Assembly: GCF_000243235.1 (NCBI RefSeq)
Contig: NZ_JH594606.1
Location: forward strand, 2,794,255 to 2,858,254
Source of the DNA: Gillisia limnaea DSM 15749
GTDB lineage: Bacteria; Bacteroidota; Bacteroidia; Flavobacteriales; Flavobacteriaceae
Length of the DNA stretch: 64,000 bases
Reading direction: 5' to 3'
The translations under genes and the position numbers were made by a program. The notes beneath the pieces were generated by a model. It searched no databases. It was not told the DNA's origin and saw only the letters and a program-made list of their open reading frames with translations. This document shows, in pieces, positions 15,989 through 26,800 of this stretch; position 1 is the stretch's first letter, and each line of letters starts with the position of its first letter.

Positions 15989-18661
15989 TTAATTCACTTT
16001 TGTGGTATCCTTTGGTTTCTTCTTTCCGCCCAAAATTCCGCCTAAAATATCTCTTGCGGCATCTTTCACCTGTTGCTCTTGAGTATTCTTTATAGAGTCC
16101 TTTTTAACTGCTTCCGGGGTAGCGGTACTATCGGGAGTTTTTGGCTGAGTCCTTCCGCCGGTAATAATATTTCCAAGAGCGTCAATCCCTTTTTTGGTGA
16201 GTTCTGCTTTTTGTTGTGCAACGATTTTTTGGGTAAGGTTATTTACTGCCTGCTGCATATTTAAATTAATGTTAGGATTTTGAAAGGTCCCTGTAAGTCC
16301 TATAGGCAAATCAACGGTCATACTCTCCAGATCCTGTGCGCTCAATTTTGCAAGGGCTGTTCCCAGTTCACTTCCTAAAAATTTGGCAGGTACATCCAGT
16401 GTAAGATTATAATTCATATTCATATCAAATCCGTGACTTCCGGCAACCTTAACATTTATTCCTTTCACATTAAAATCAAAAGGTTCTATTTCTACAAATC
16501 CATCATTAAATGTGAGTCTGCTTTTTAAATTATCAAGGTTTATATCCTTAAAATCTATAAATTTCAGTTGTTCATCAAGTCTATTCAGCAATGCAAGCTT
16601 TTCCGGATTTACTTTAGCGGTTAACAATTGTGCCAGGGCTTCTCCCGCCAGGCTTGTTAATTGCGGAGTAAGGTCACCATTTAAGTTTCCGGTAAGATTG
16701 ATCCTGGTTTGTAATTTCCCTTCCAGCGCGGCAGCAATAGGAGTAAGACCTTGTAGAAGTTCCAATCCGTTAAAGGATTTTGCTATATCCAGAGAATTGA
16801 GATCCAGATTCATTTTAAAGGTAGGAACCGCCTCTTTGGTAGACACATTTCCGTTAAGGGCGATGGTTCCATCAAAAATATTAGAGGTCACATTTTGAAG
16901 TGTTGCGGTTTCATCTTTAATATAGAGGGTACCTTTTGCGTTGTTTAATACCAAATTATCATACAGCACTTTGTTAGCTGAAAAATCCATTTTAGCGTCC
17001 AAAAATGACGGGATCTTTATAGCATCTTCTCCTGTAAGAACTTCTTTTTTTGTTTCTATGCTAACTCCATCAGGAGTTTTTTTAACTTTTTCAGTGGTTT
17101 CTGCGATCATAAAATCGTTGACGGAAAATGTATTTGAATTCACCTGGAAATCTCCTTTCAGCTTTTGATCGGTGAATAGGAATCCCATCAAATTCTGGAT
17201 ATTTCCGGAAGCGGCAATATCGGTTTGCCCTGTGGTCATGTTCAATTGTGGAACCCGCACATTTCCCTGATTGAGATTGAAATTCGCTGTTGAGATCCTA
17301 ATCTCATTCGGAATTTCGGGGGAGGTATACCTAAAATCTGTTATACGTGCATTCCCGTTGCTGTTCACATTTTGATATTGTTCTTTTTCTATGGATTCCA
17401 TATCAAAAGAAGTTTTTGCATCAATCGTTAAAATTCCATTTAGGTCTTGTTCAAGTTCCAACGGATAAGCCTTTTCTATATTAGCCAGGTTTACAGTTCC
17501 TTTTAAAGCCATATTTACCAACATATTTTCCGTAAGATTCCTAATATTTCCATTGGCGGCAAATACATCCTGATCTATTCTAAAAGTAACATTGTCAAAG
17601 GTGAGATACGTGTCATTTAGTAATCCCGTTTCATTCAGGATCGCCAAATCTAAATTTATATCCTGAACACTTTTTGGTAAATCCGGGTATTTAAAGGAAG
17701 CATTGTTGGAGGTTATCTTAATGTCCATTTTTGGAATATAGGTTTCATCTATAATTCCATGCATTCTTCCATTTACTATAAAATCGCCCGTGGTTTGTAC
17801 GTTTTCAATATTCTTGGCGTAGATTTCGGGTATAACGGCCAGGAAGTTTTTAAAGTCAGATGAAGGCGTTTTAAAGGAGATATCTATTTCATTGTTGTTC
17901 TCATTTACATCTACAAAACCTTCAAAAGTAAGTGGTAACTGGTTGACCGTAGCTTCATTTTCAAGGAAGGTGTATTTCATCTCTTCCAGATCCATTTGGA
18001 TCACGGCTTCAAGCCCAACCCTGTTTTTGTTTAAATAATTCACCTTGTCATAATCCAACGTGACCAAAGAAGTGGTGCTGGTTTCAAGCTGCGATTGTTC
18101 CAGGGAAAAATCCCCTGTTCCCTGATGGTTTAGATCTTCAAGGTAAAGAGATAATTTTTGACCCTTATCCACATACTTCAACCTGGAATTATTGATCTCA
18201 TAATGTTTGAGGTCCAACCTGAAAGGAGTTGAAACGGTATCTCCTTTGGCGGCTAAATCTTCTATACGAATGTCGTAATTATTATTGCCAAGAGAATCAA
18301 CCTGGATATTTATAAAGGCATTATCCAACCTTAATACATCGATTTTTTTTGGTTGATCGCTGCCCTTAAATAGCTCTTTAATTGACATTTCCAGTAAAAG
18401 TTCCTCCCCAAAAGCAAGTGTATCTCCTTTAAAAGGCGCTTTATTGATCACGCTAACATCTTTTAATACCAAAGTCGCCTGAGGGAAACTTCGGAATAAA
18501 GTAAGATCCAGATCGCTAAATTCTACATCTGCATTTACGTTCTTATTGATGGATTTTTTCATCATATCCGTCAATTGGGCTTCAAAAATAAATGGAGCTG
18601 CAATTAGCAGGGCAATGACCACCACCAGAACGATTCCTATAATTTTAAATATCTTTTTCAT
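15989..18661 (-). CDS. AsmA-like family protein
   Basis: An 890-residue protein with one N-terminal membrane helix (about residues 7-27) and a very long beta-rich periplasmic region. The start MKKIFKIIGIVLVV..., the following segment FSDLDLTLFRSFPQATL and the repetitive strand patterns (LNGNVSTKEAVPTFKMNLDL, GLTGTFQNPNINL) are typical of AsmA/TamB-like bridge proteins. Members of this superfamily are thought to move phospholipids between the inner and outer membranes. The C-terminus is polar and Lys-rich. It is monocistronic; the leader carries AAAACAATA 10 nt before the ATG. Confidence 0.85.
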   Translation of the reverse strand: MKKIFKIIGIVLVVVIALLIAAPFIFEAQLTDMMKKSINKNVNADVEFSDLDLTLFRSFPQATLVLKDVSVINKAPFKGDTLAFGEELLLEMSIKELFKGSDQPKKIDVLRLDNAFINIQVDSLGNNNYDIRIEDLAAKGDTVSTPFRLDLKHYEINNSRLKYVDKGQKLSLYLEDLNHQGTGDFSLEQSQLETSTTSLVTLDYDKVNYLNKNRVGLEAVIQMDLEEMKYTFLENEATVNQLPLTFEGFVDVNENNNEIDISFKTPSSDFKNFLAVIPEIYAKNIENVQTTGDFIVNGRMHGIIDETYIPKMDIKITSNNASFKYPDLPKSVQDINLDLAILNETGLLNDTYLTFDNVTFRIDQDVFAANGNIRNLTENMLVNMALKGTVNLANIEKAYPLELEQDLNGILTIDAKTSFDMESIEKEQYQNVNSNGNARITDFRYTSPEIPNEIRISTANFNLNQGNVRVPQLNMTTGQTDIAASGNIQNLMGFLFTDQKLKGDFQVNSNTFSVNDFMIAETTEKVKKTPDGVSIETKKEVLTGEDAIKIPSFLDAKMDFSANKVLYDNLVLNNAKGTLYIKDETATLQNVTSNIFDGTIALNGNVSTKEAVPTFKMNLDLNSLDIAKSFNGLELLQGLTPIAAALEGKLQTRINLTGNLNGDLTPQLTSLAGEALAQLLTAKVNPEKLALLNRLDEQLKFIDFKDINLDNLKSRLTFNDGFVEIEPFDFNVKGINVKVAGSHGFDMNMNYNLTLDVPAKFLGSELGTALAKLSAQDLESMTVDLPIGLTGTFQNPNINLNMQQAVNNLTQKIVAQQKAELTKKGIDALGNIITGGRTQPKTPDSTATPEAVKKDSIKNTQEQQVKDAARDILGGILGGKKKPKDTTKVN

Positions 18662-18988
18662 TAGTTGATTTTATTGTTTTAGCAGACTCCCGATAGCTAT
18701 CCAGAGTAACATCCTTAGAAGCATTCCAATGTATGAGAAAATTTTTATGATGGATGTTTCATCTGTTAAATTTATTATTTTAGCGTACAAATATATCATT
18801 CATGTAGGCATTCCAGTGTATGAGATAATTTTTCTGATTAATGTTGAATTTCTATTAAATTTTATCACTTCTTATTTTCGACAAGAAGAGGGATGCATTG
18901 GCTTTTTTATGGAAACTTTTGTCAGGATTTTATAATATATTCTATCATAATTTAGCCCTGGGTTTAATTTTCCGGGTTTCATATAAAT
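18662..18988. repeat. intergenic region with an 87-bp imperfect tandem repeat
   Basis: The segment beginning GCATTCCAATGTATGAGA at 18721 recurs at 18808 as GCATTCCAGTGTATGAGA, and both continue with AATTTTT-TGAT and a TTAAATTT tail. This is a period of 87 bp with about 50 bp conserved. A partial CTCCCG-type repeat lies at 18684-18713. A 68-codon open frame here (18729-18935) spans the repeats and is not convincing as a gene. Confidence 0.55.
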
Positions 18989-19726
18989 TCAGGATATTTC
19001 TTCCTTTATCATAGTTCCCGGGCTTGCTTCGAAGTAAAGGATTTCATCATTGGCTCCAAGATCAAATCTTTTTCTCATCCAGTACACCGCGATATACAAA
19101 AACGGGGTGTCGCAAAGAGCAATAAGCACTTTAAACAAAAATCCGCTTAAGAGCAGGGTTCCAAAAAGCTCCCATTCAATTTTATTAAAGCTACAAAGCA
19201 AAAACAGGACCGAAAATGTATCCACGAATTGCGACATGAAGGTAGAAAAGTTATTCCGAAGCCACAAGTGTTTGCCATTGGTTAATTTTTTCCAGAAATG
19301 AAATAATTGGATGTCTACATATTGTGCCAGTAGATATGCCATCATAGAAGCAAAAACGGCTATTCCGGTCGCTCCAAAAACTTTTGAGAACAAATTGTTT
19401 CCTATGGGGGACCAGGCGGTGGCAGGAACAAAATCGGCGGCATAGATGATCATCAGGGAAAAAATAGAAGCGAAAATTCCACCGGTAACCACTTGGTTAG
19501 CCTTTTGTTTTCCGTACACTTCGCTAATAATGTCGGTGATTAAAAAGGTGATGGGGTAGGGTAATATTCCTACGGAAATTTCGAACGTATAAATCCCAAA
19601 AAAATCCCAGAAAAAGAATTTCTGAAAGATCAAATTGGAAACAACGAGGGAAGTGATAAACAGCACACCAAGAGCAAGGTAAATTCTTTGCGCCAGCAGA
19701 AGGTCTTTTATCGATTTCAGTTTCAA
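18989..19726 (-). CDS. queuosine precursor transporter (YhhQ family)
   Basis: A 245-residue inner-membrane protein with about six hydrophobic helices. Family segments are visible: LVVSNLIFQKFF, ILPYPITFLITDIISEVYGKQ and FVDTFSVLFLL. YhhQ-family permeases take up preQ0/preQ1-type precursors for queuosine modification of tRNA. No preQ1 riboswitch is evident in the short upstream region. ATG 19726 gives an appropriate N-terminus (MKLKSIKDLLLAQR). It is divergent from the folK fusion gene. Confidence 0.9.
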   Translation of the reverse strand: MKLKSIKDLLLAQRIYLALGVLFITSLVVSNLIFQKFFFWDFFGIYTFEISVGILPYPITFLITDIISEVYGKQKANQVVTGGIFASIFSLMIIYAADFVPATAWSPIGNNLFSKVFGATGIAVFASMMAYLLAQYVDIQLFHFWKKLTNGKHLWLRNNFSTFMSQFVDTFSVLFLLCSFNKIEWELFGTLLLSGFLFKVLIALCDTPFLYIAVYWMRKRFDLGANDEILYFEASPGTMIKEEIS

Positions 19727-19834
19727 ATTATTTTTTTAGAACTCTTACCAACAAAATTAAGTCTATGTTAGTTTGTTTTATTTAATTTGCCGTGAAATTA
19801 CTAAATCTTCACTAAAACATTTCTTAAAGAAGTC

Positions 19835-20992
19835 TTGAAGTCTCCAAAAACATTTTACATCGCGCTGGGAAGCAATAAGGGAAATAGGCTGAAGTTTTTA
19901 CAAATGGCTTTGGATAAAATTTACCTGGAAATTGGAGAGGTCCTTCAAATTTCAGGGGTATACGAAACTCCTGCCTGGGGATTTGAAGGCGAGGCTTTTT
20001 TAAACGCCTGTGTTGCAGTGGGCAGCCGTTTTTCTTCGGAAGAGGTGCTCGATAAGTTGTTGAAAATTGAAACTTCCCTTGGTCGGTCCCGCAGCGTCGC
20101 TCATACCTATCAAAACCGAAGTATAGATCTTGATATTTTGCTTTTGGGAGAGGAGATCATAGATTCAGATTTGCTGAAAGTCCCTCATCCTCAAATGCAA
20201 AACAGGAAGTTTGTTTTATTGCCGCTTTCAGATATTGCCCCAAAAGAAATCCATCCCGTACTACAAAGGTCGATTTCCCAGCTTTTGTTAGAAACCGGAG
20301 ATGTTTCGCCAATAGATCGTGTTACAGAAAAACTAGGGAATCCCGGGAAATCCCGTGGGTTTCAAAATTGTAATTATATAGCCATTGAAGGGAATATCGG
20401 GGCCGGGAAAACCAGCCTGGCCACAATGATCTCACAGGATTTCAACGCTAAACTGATCCTGGAACGCTTTAAGGATAATCCGTTTTTGCCGAAATTTTAC
20501 GAAGATCAGCATCGGTATGCTTTTCCGCTGGAAATGTCCTTTTTAGCCGACAGATATCAGCAACTTTCGGATGACCTGGCTCAATATGATCTTTTTACAG
20601 ATTTCGTAGTCTCAGATTATGATGTCTTCAAATCCCTCATCTTTGCAAAGATTACCCTTCAGGAAGATGAGTATTCCTTGTATAATAAGCTTTTCGGTAT
20701 AATTTATAAGGAATTGGTGAAACCGGATCTCTATGTTTATCTCTACCAAAACACCGATAGATTACTGGAGAATATAAAAACCCGGGGAAGGGATTATGAA
20801 CAGAATATACAGCCGGAATATTTGATAAATATCAATAAAAGTTACCTGGCGTATATTAAATCACAAACCAATATCAACGTTAAGATCATCGATATTACCG
20901 GAAAGGATTTCATAAATAACAGAGAAGATTATTTATCGATTTTGGAGGAAATTGCTGGAATTAGAGAAGAGAAAATAGAGAAGAGAAAATAG
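19835..20992 (+). CDS. folK: FolK-deoxynucleoside kinase fusion
   Basis: A 385-residue two-domain protein. Residues 1-160 are 6-hydroxymethyl-7,8-dihydropterin pyrophosphokinase (ALGSNKGNR, ETPAWGFEGEAFLNAC, RSVAHTYQNRSIDLDILL), which makes the substrate for dihydropteroate synthase; folP is at 52.6-53.5 kb. Residues ~175-380 are a deoxynucleoside kinase with P-loop GNIGAGKT near 186, ERFKDNPFLPKFY, the DRYQ segment and a lid RGRDYEQ. The fusion is known in flavobacteria. Start is TTG 19835; no in-frame ATG precedes the FolK fold. The 3' end runs through a 15-bp tandem repeat that contains the TAG stop. Confidence 0.93.
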   Translation: MKSPKTFYIALGSNKGNRLKFLQMALDKIYLEIGEVLQISGVYETPAWGFEGEAFLNACVAVGSRFSSEEVLDKLLKIETSLGRSRSVAHTYQNRSIDLDILLLGEEIIDSDLLKVPHPQMQNRKFVLLPLSDIAPKEIHPVLQRSISQLLLETGDVSPIDRVTEKLGNPGKSRGFQNCNYIAIEGNIGAGKTSLATMISQDFNAKLILERFKDNPFLPKFYEDQHRYAFPLEMSFLADRYQQLSDDLAQYDLFTDFVVSDYDVFKSLIFAKITLQEDEYSLYNKLFGIIYKELVKPDLYVYLYQNTDRLLENIKTRGRDYEQNIQPEYLININKSYLAYIKSQTNINVKIIDITGKDFINNREDYLSILEEIAGIREEKIEKRK

Positions 20993-21138
20993 AGAAGAGA
21001 CAAAAAAACAGGAATCAAGACAAAGTTCATATTAGTTACAAAAAATAAAAATATTCGTGAATTCGTGGCTTTTTATTTTTTTGAACTTAAAAAAAAAATC
21101 CACTCTACTCTCTCCACTTTTTTCTCACTTCTCAAATC

Positions 21139-21684
21139 TCACTTCTCAAATCTGATTTTCGAAAACAAATCCCATAAAACGATCCCGGCACTCACCGCGA
21201 TATTTAGGGAATGTTTGCTCCCTAATTGCGGGATCTCAATGACCCCGTCACTTGCAGAAACAACTTCCTGTTGCACGCCTTTTACTTCATTTCCAAAGAT
21301 CACTGCACAGGTTTGCTCTTTTTCAGGATAAAAATCATTTAGCATCGTGGCATTTTCTGCCTGTTCAATAGAATAGACTTTAATGTGCTCACTTTGCAGT
21401 TTTTTTACCAGCTCCAGCGTGTTTTCAGCATACTCCCAGGTCACGGTTTCTGTAGCGCCCAAAGCGGTTTTATGGATGTCTTTATGAGGAGGTTGTGCGG
21501 TAAAGCCACACAAATATATTTTTTGGATCAAAAAAGCATCGCAGCTGCGAAAAACCGACCCAATATTGTTTAAACTCCTTATGTTGTCCAAAATCACGAT
21601 GATGGGCGTTTTTGCAGCATCTTTAAATTCTTCTAAGCTCTTGCGATCGAGTTCGCTGTTCTCTAATTTCCGATTTATTGCCAT
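21139..21684 (-). CDS. SpoU/TrmH family RNA 2'-O-methyltransferase
   Basis: A 181-residue SPOUT-fold methyltransferase with the three knot motifs: motif 1 NIRSLNNIGSVFRSCDA, motif 2 AVIFGNEVKGV and motif 3 EIPQLGSKHSLNIAVSAGI. It lacks the N-terminal RNA-binding extension of TrmB/RlmB-type proteins, so it may modify a tRNA; the target cannot be read from sequence. It converges with the folK fusion gene; its 3' end overlaps a short CACTTCTCAAATCT tandem duplication. Confidence 0.9.
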   Translation of the reverse strand: MAINRKLENSELDRKSLEEFKDAAKTPIIVILDNIRSLNNIGSVFRSCDAFLIQKIYLCGFTAQPPHKDIHKTALGATETVTWEYAENTLELVKKLQSEHIKVYSIEQAENATMLNDFYPEKEQTCAVIFGNEVKGVQQEVVSASDGVIEIPQLGSKHSLNIAVSAGIVLWDLFSKIRFEK

Positions 21685-22061
21685 AGGCGCAAAAATAGGA
21701 AATTAATAATTCGTTGAAAATCCAGTCAAATGGATATTTTTAAATTATTTACAGGGTAGAATACATCAAATTCTTACAAAACAAAATTTAATCTTTTTGA
21801 GCTTTGCTCATTGAGGGTTTAATTCGCCGTTACTATAACTATCGGGATGAATCAAATTTCAAAAGGAGATACCAATTCATCCCTTGTGAGTTTGTCCATG
21901 CCGTTCGGGCGGGCCGGCCGTGAGGTTCTTGATTTATATAGAAAATTTCTTATTCTTCGTGCAATAGTAGCTTTCAAACTTATCATTTCAGAATATTGAA
22001 TGATACTTAGTTAGCCAATCAATGAGCAAAAAAATCATTATAAAATTCTTACTTTTGCAGC
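21685..22061. other. intergenic region upstream of rlmN
   Basis: About 375 bp with no convincing gene. A GC-rich island near 21900-21925 (CGGGCGGGCCGGCCG) stands out from the AT-rich background and looks like a degraded interspersed repeat. A TACTTTTG -7-like box is at 22050-22057, immediately before the rlmN GTG start, which would leave almost no leader. Confidence 0.4.
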
Positions 22062-23105
22062 GTGAAAAATGATAAGAAAGATATACGGGCCTTAACCAAA
22101 CAGCAACTTCAGGAATTTTTTGTCACTCAGGGTGATAAATCCTTCCGGGGATCCCAGGTATATGAATGGCTTTGGAATAAGGGTGCTCATAGTTTTGAGG
22201 ATATGACCAATATCTCGAAGGAAACCCGTAAGATGTTGCAGGATAATTTTGTGATCAATCATATTCGGGTAGATTTAATGCAACGCAGTAGCGATGGCAC
22301 TATAAAGAATGCTGTGAAACTGCATGATAATCTTACCGTGGAATCTGTTCTTATTCCTACTCCAAAAAGGACTACTGCCTGCGTCTCTTCACAGGTAGGT
22401 TGCAGTCTGGATTGCAAATTTTGTGCTACCGCTACCCTGAAACGCATGAGAAACCTGAATCCTGATGAGATCTATGATCAGGTGGTTGCTATAGATAATG
22501 AAAGTCGGTTATATTTTGATAAACCTCTTTCCAACATTGTTTTTATGGGAATGGGGGAGCCACTTATGAATTACAATAATGTGATGAAAGCCGTGGAAAA
22601 GATCACTTCCAAAGATGGCCTTGGGATGTCTCCCAAACGCATTACCATTTCCACTTCCGGAGTGCCGAAGATGATAAAAAAACTTGCAGATGATGAGGCA
22701 AAAATCAAACTTGCCGTTTCCCTGCATTCGGCTATAGATGAGATCCGTACTCAAATTATGCCTTTTAATGCTACTTTCCCGCTGCAGGATCTTAGAGAAG
22801 CGCTGGAATATTGGTATGCTAAAACCAAAAGTAGGATCACCTATGAATATATTGTTTGGGAAGGGATCAATGATAAACCAAAAGATGCCGAAGCTTTGGT
22901 GAGATTTTGTAAATATGTTCCCTGTAAGGTGAATTTGATAGAATATAACCCAATAGATGATGGCCAATTTCAGCAGGCTTCTTCTCAGGCTACACATATG
23001 TATGAGAAGATGCTGGAACAAAATGGAATTACGGTAACCGTGCGGAGATCCAGAGGAAAAGATATCGATGCTGCCTGTGGACAATTAGCGAACAAATCTT
23101 CTTAA
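22062..23105 (+). CDS. rlmN: dual-specificity RNA methyltransferase RlmN
   Basis: A 347-residue radical-SAM enzyme that methylates C2 of A2503 in 23S rRNA and A37 of some tRNAs. The radical-SAM cluster motif is C114-x3-C118-x2-C121 (CSLDCKFC). Other family marks are VFMGMGEPLMNYNNV, KRITISTSGVPK and LAVSLHSA. The C-terminal resolving cysteine is in DAACGQL. Start is GTG 22062 and gives the usual N-terminal helical domain. It appears monocistronic. Confidence 0.96.
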   Translation: MKNDKKDIRALTKQQLQEFFVTQGDKSFRGSQVYEWLWNKGAHSFEDMTNISKETRKMLQDNFVINHIRVDLMQRSSDGTIKNAVKLHDNLTVESVLIPTPKRTTACVSSQVGCSLDCKFCATATLKRMRNLNPDEIYDQVVAIDNESRLYFDKPLSNIVFMGMGEPLMNYNNVMKAVEKITSKDGLGMSPKRITISTSGVPKMIKKLADDEAKIKLAVSLHSAIDEIRTQIMPFNATFPLQDLREALEYWYAKTKSRITYEYIVWEGINDKPKDAEALVRFCKYVPCKVNLIEYNPIDDGQFQQASSQATHMYEKMLEQNGITVTVRRSRGKDIDAACGQLANKSS

Positions 23106-23890
23106 AATAGCTATATAATAATTAAAAAAAAGAAATATAGACACACCTGGAATTTACTATCTTTTCAGATGTAGATGTATTTTTTTAATGGTCTCCCGAG
23201 CTATTGGGAGTAATTCACATATCTTCATTGGTGCTTGCATCAAGTTCTCGTTATGCCCATTTCATAGGTGTTTTATTTAATTTTTCATCTATTAAGGCCA
23301 AAGAAATTCCGTAGAGCTCAAATTGTGCTATAGGCTGATATTTCTAAAGGTTATTTCTAATTCTTAAGAAATACGTTGTTGTAAAAGGATAAGAAAAATG
23401 TAAATTTTCATATACGTGCTTCCTAAAGGTACTGCTACCTTTCTTTGCGACAAGTGTTTGTGGTTATTCGGTTTTCGATCCAATTTTCATACACAGGTTT
23501 ATTGTTCTGGTTAAACAAAACGAGGTCTTGGTATTCATTATTCTACGGCAACCTTTATATGATTTACTATAGAAGTACTAATTCACGAAAAAACTCATCG
23601 GTGTTTGCGTGTGCTAAATCATTAGTATTTCAAAATATTCTTCAGCGTGGATTTAAATTTCCAGATATTTAGTTCTAATAAACCCCATCATATTATTGTA
23701 TCTTTAGTATAACTGGAAAAAGAATCACTGATGCCGAGCCTTTTTTTTTCCGGTGATAATCGTGCATGGAATTCTCAATGTCTTTACTTAGACTGTCTTT
23801 TCATACGGTTAGACTAAGCAGAGATACTTGTAGTATGAGCAAGGACTACTTCTGCTTATTATATGGATTATAAAAGAACTACTCCTAAAA
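23106..23890. other. 785-bp gap with one interspersed repeat copy
   Basis: This is the longest gene-free stretch before the giant glucan synthase gene. It carries repeat copy 2 of the CTCCCG/GGGAG family at 23186-23258. Open frames here are short and lack protein-like character. Its length and composition break suggest an insertion boundary for the 23.9-32.6 kb gene; this is inference. No promoter with well-spaced boxes was found. Confidence 0.5.
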
Positions 23891-26800
23891 ATGAAGGAAC
23901 AACTAACCGTATCATTTAACATAAACTTTTTAAAAGAGAGCGCCATAAGTTTGGCCAGAATTCATAAGGCTTCAGCCACTTCCAACAATTTGAAACCTAT
24001 TAAACCCATTTTGGAAGATTCCAAACAGATACTTACAGATACCTATCGAACGCTCTCTAAAATAGTGAAATCTGAAAAAGAAATTTCCCCCGCTTCCGAA
24101 TGGCTGATGGACAATTTTTACATAATTCAGGAACAGATCGTACAAATTGGTATTGATTTTCCAAAAGCGTATCAAAAAAATATTCCCATACTGGGAGTAG
24201 GTGAGCATCAGGGTTTTCCTAGAGTATACGAGATAATACTCAATATGCTTACACACACCGATAATGTTTTAGATAACGAAGTCTTGCAGGAATATATCCG
24301 AAGTTACCAAAAGGAGGAGACGCTTCTAATTGGGGAGCTTTGGGCAATACCCATTATGATTCGTTTGTTTCTCATACAAATATTGGCAAAAAAAGCATCG
24401 AGGATATTGAATCAAAAGAATATCAAAATTGAAGTTGACAAATTTGTAAAAAAAATTGAAAAGGAAGATCTGCAGGAACCCGGAGCCTTTACACATTCTA
24501 TATCCGGGTGGGCTAAAGTCCATTCAAAAAATTCCGGGCTTTTACACCTTTTGGAGTTGTTCAATCAGCTCCAGTCTGCAGGCCTCCTTCAGGAAGAACA
24601 AAAACGCTGGTTCAAATATCACATAGACCAATATGAAATAACGCTGGAAGATGCCATGCGATTGGAGGCACAAAAACAGTCAAGACTTCAGGTAAATATT
24701 AAAAATGCGGTTATCTCTTTAAGGGAGATTGCAGAAACGGAATGGTCGGATTTTGTAGAAGATTGCTCGATTATAGACGGTATTCTCAAACAGGACCCTG
24801 CCGGACATTACTCATCGATGGATTTTCACACAAGAGACAGATATCGGAGGACTGTAGAGAAAATAAGCAGAAATTCAAAACTTTCAGAGGCTGAGGTATC
24901 TAACTTAGCTTTGGAGTTGGCAAAAGACGAGGCAAAGAACGTTTCTGAAGATGGCGAAGATTTGATTTTTGATAAAAATCGCGTAAAACAGCATATTGGT
25001 TATTTCCTTGTTGGGGATGGCTATAGTAAACTTATTAGGAAAACAGGATATTTAATTCCGCTCAGAGAGCGAATTCATAGTGCTTTTGAAACACATATCT
25101 CGCTATATCTGATAACGGTTTTCTTTTTTACCCTCGTATTTATTGGTGTTTTGTGGATAGCAACCGGTGCAATTAGCTATTCCCCGGCTATTATAATTGC
25201 GGTAATTCTTATTGCATTTTTTCCTGCACTTGATTTGTCCATAGCGGTAGTGAATAGGTTTTTTGCTTTTTTTCTACCTCCTCGCATCCTTCCCAAGATG
25301 AACTACAAAGAGGGAATTCCCAATGATTCAAGAACACTCATAGTCGTACCAACCATGTTGTCTTCTCCAGAAGATGCATTGCGTCAAATTGAAAATATTG
25401 AAATTCATTTTTTAGCGAATCCGGATCCAGGGCTTCAATTTGCAATACTTTCTGATTTTAGAGATGCGAGTGAAAAGCATTTGAAAGGGGATGAAGCTAT
25501 CCTCAAAACAGCTGAAAATGCGATCAAAAATTTAAATGAAAGGTATTCATCCAGCTATGGTGACAAATTTTTTATGCTCCATCGTGAACGGTTGTGGAAT
25601 GAATCGGAAAATGTATGGATGGGCTGGGAAAGAAAACGAGGGAAACTCGAAGAGTTGAACAACTTAATTTGTGATCAGGCTGCAGAAACATCCTATTGTT
25701 TATTTGCAGGCGACTTTTTAAATTCAGTAAGTTCAAACCCGGTACAGTTTGTCATCACGCTCGACGCAGATACGAAACTTCCACCCGGGACTGCAAAAAA
25801 ACTTATCAGCACAATTGCCCATCCACTTAACAGAGCCCTATATGATGCTAATAAAGAAAGAATAACCAAAGGATATTCTATTATCCAGCCGCGCATTTCA
25901 TTCTCACCGGAATCATCAAGAAAGACCTGGTTTTCAAAGATATTCTCCGGAAATGTTGGAATAGACCCATACTCAGCAGCCGTATCGGATATTTATCAGG
26001 ACCTAACCGGAGAAGCCATATTTACCGGCAAGGGTATTTATGATGTCAGGGCTTTTCATTGTGTACTTTATAACAGGTTCCCGGAAAATAGAATCCTTTC
26101 ACATGACCTTATTGAAAGTGCTTATTTGAGGACAGGACTTGCAACCGATATTGAATTGTTTGACGATTACCCGAGCACTTATGCCAATTTCACTAAAAGA
26201 AATCATCGATGGACAAGAGGAGATTGGCAAATTGCCTCATGGCTTTTTCCAAAAGTTCCGGGACCGGATGGTGAGAACCGGAATCCGATAAGCCTTTTAT
26301 CCAAATGGAAAATATTCGACAACCTTCGCAGGTCTTTAAACTTCTTATTCTTTACTATCTTCTTTATTGCAGGATTATTTTGGTTGCCTGGTTCCGGTTG
26401 GATTTGGGTAGCAGCAGCTTTTGGAATATTGGCTTTTCCCACTTATGTTAGTCTTTCGAGTGATCTATTAAACCGGCCGGCAAGGGTTAGGTGGAAACTT
26501 CACATGGTAAAAGTAAAAGATAACCTGAAAATAAATACGGTTCAGGCTATATCTACGGTTATAATTTTACCGCATCAGGCATTTATTCAACTGGATGCAG
26601 TTTGCAGAACCTTGTACCGTTTAATCATTTCAAAAAAATGGTTACTTGAATGGACTACAGCTTCTCACATAGAGCGCATAAGTCCTAATTCATTTTTAGG
26701 CTATTTGCGAATAATGATTCTTCCGGTATTATTAGGTATTAGTATTTTCATTATCGCTATTGTTAAAGTTCCGGTTTATCTGTGGATTGTCACACCCTTT

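Noticed and set aside
18729-18935. 68-codon frame between the AsmA-like and transporter genes
   Set aside because: It runs through the 87-bp tandem repeat and is composed of Ile/Phe/Tyr-rich AT-driven codons.
19727-19834. preQ1 riboswitch upstream of the queuosine transporter
   Set aside because: The intergenic space is short and shows no C-rich/A-rich pseudoknot pattern.
22509-23084. 191-codon minus-strand frame inside rlmN
   Set aside because: Antisense shadow of a well-conserved gene; the translation is His/Phe/Ile-rich and lacks domain features.
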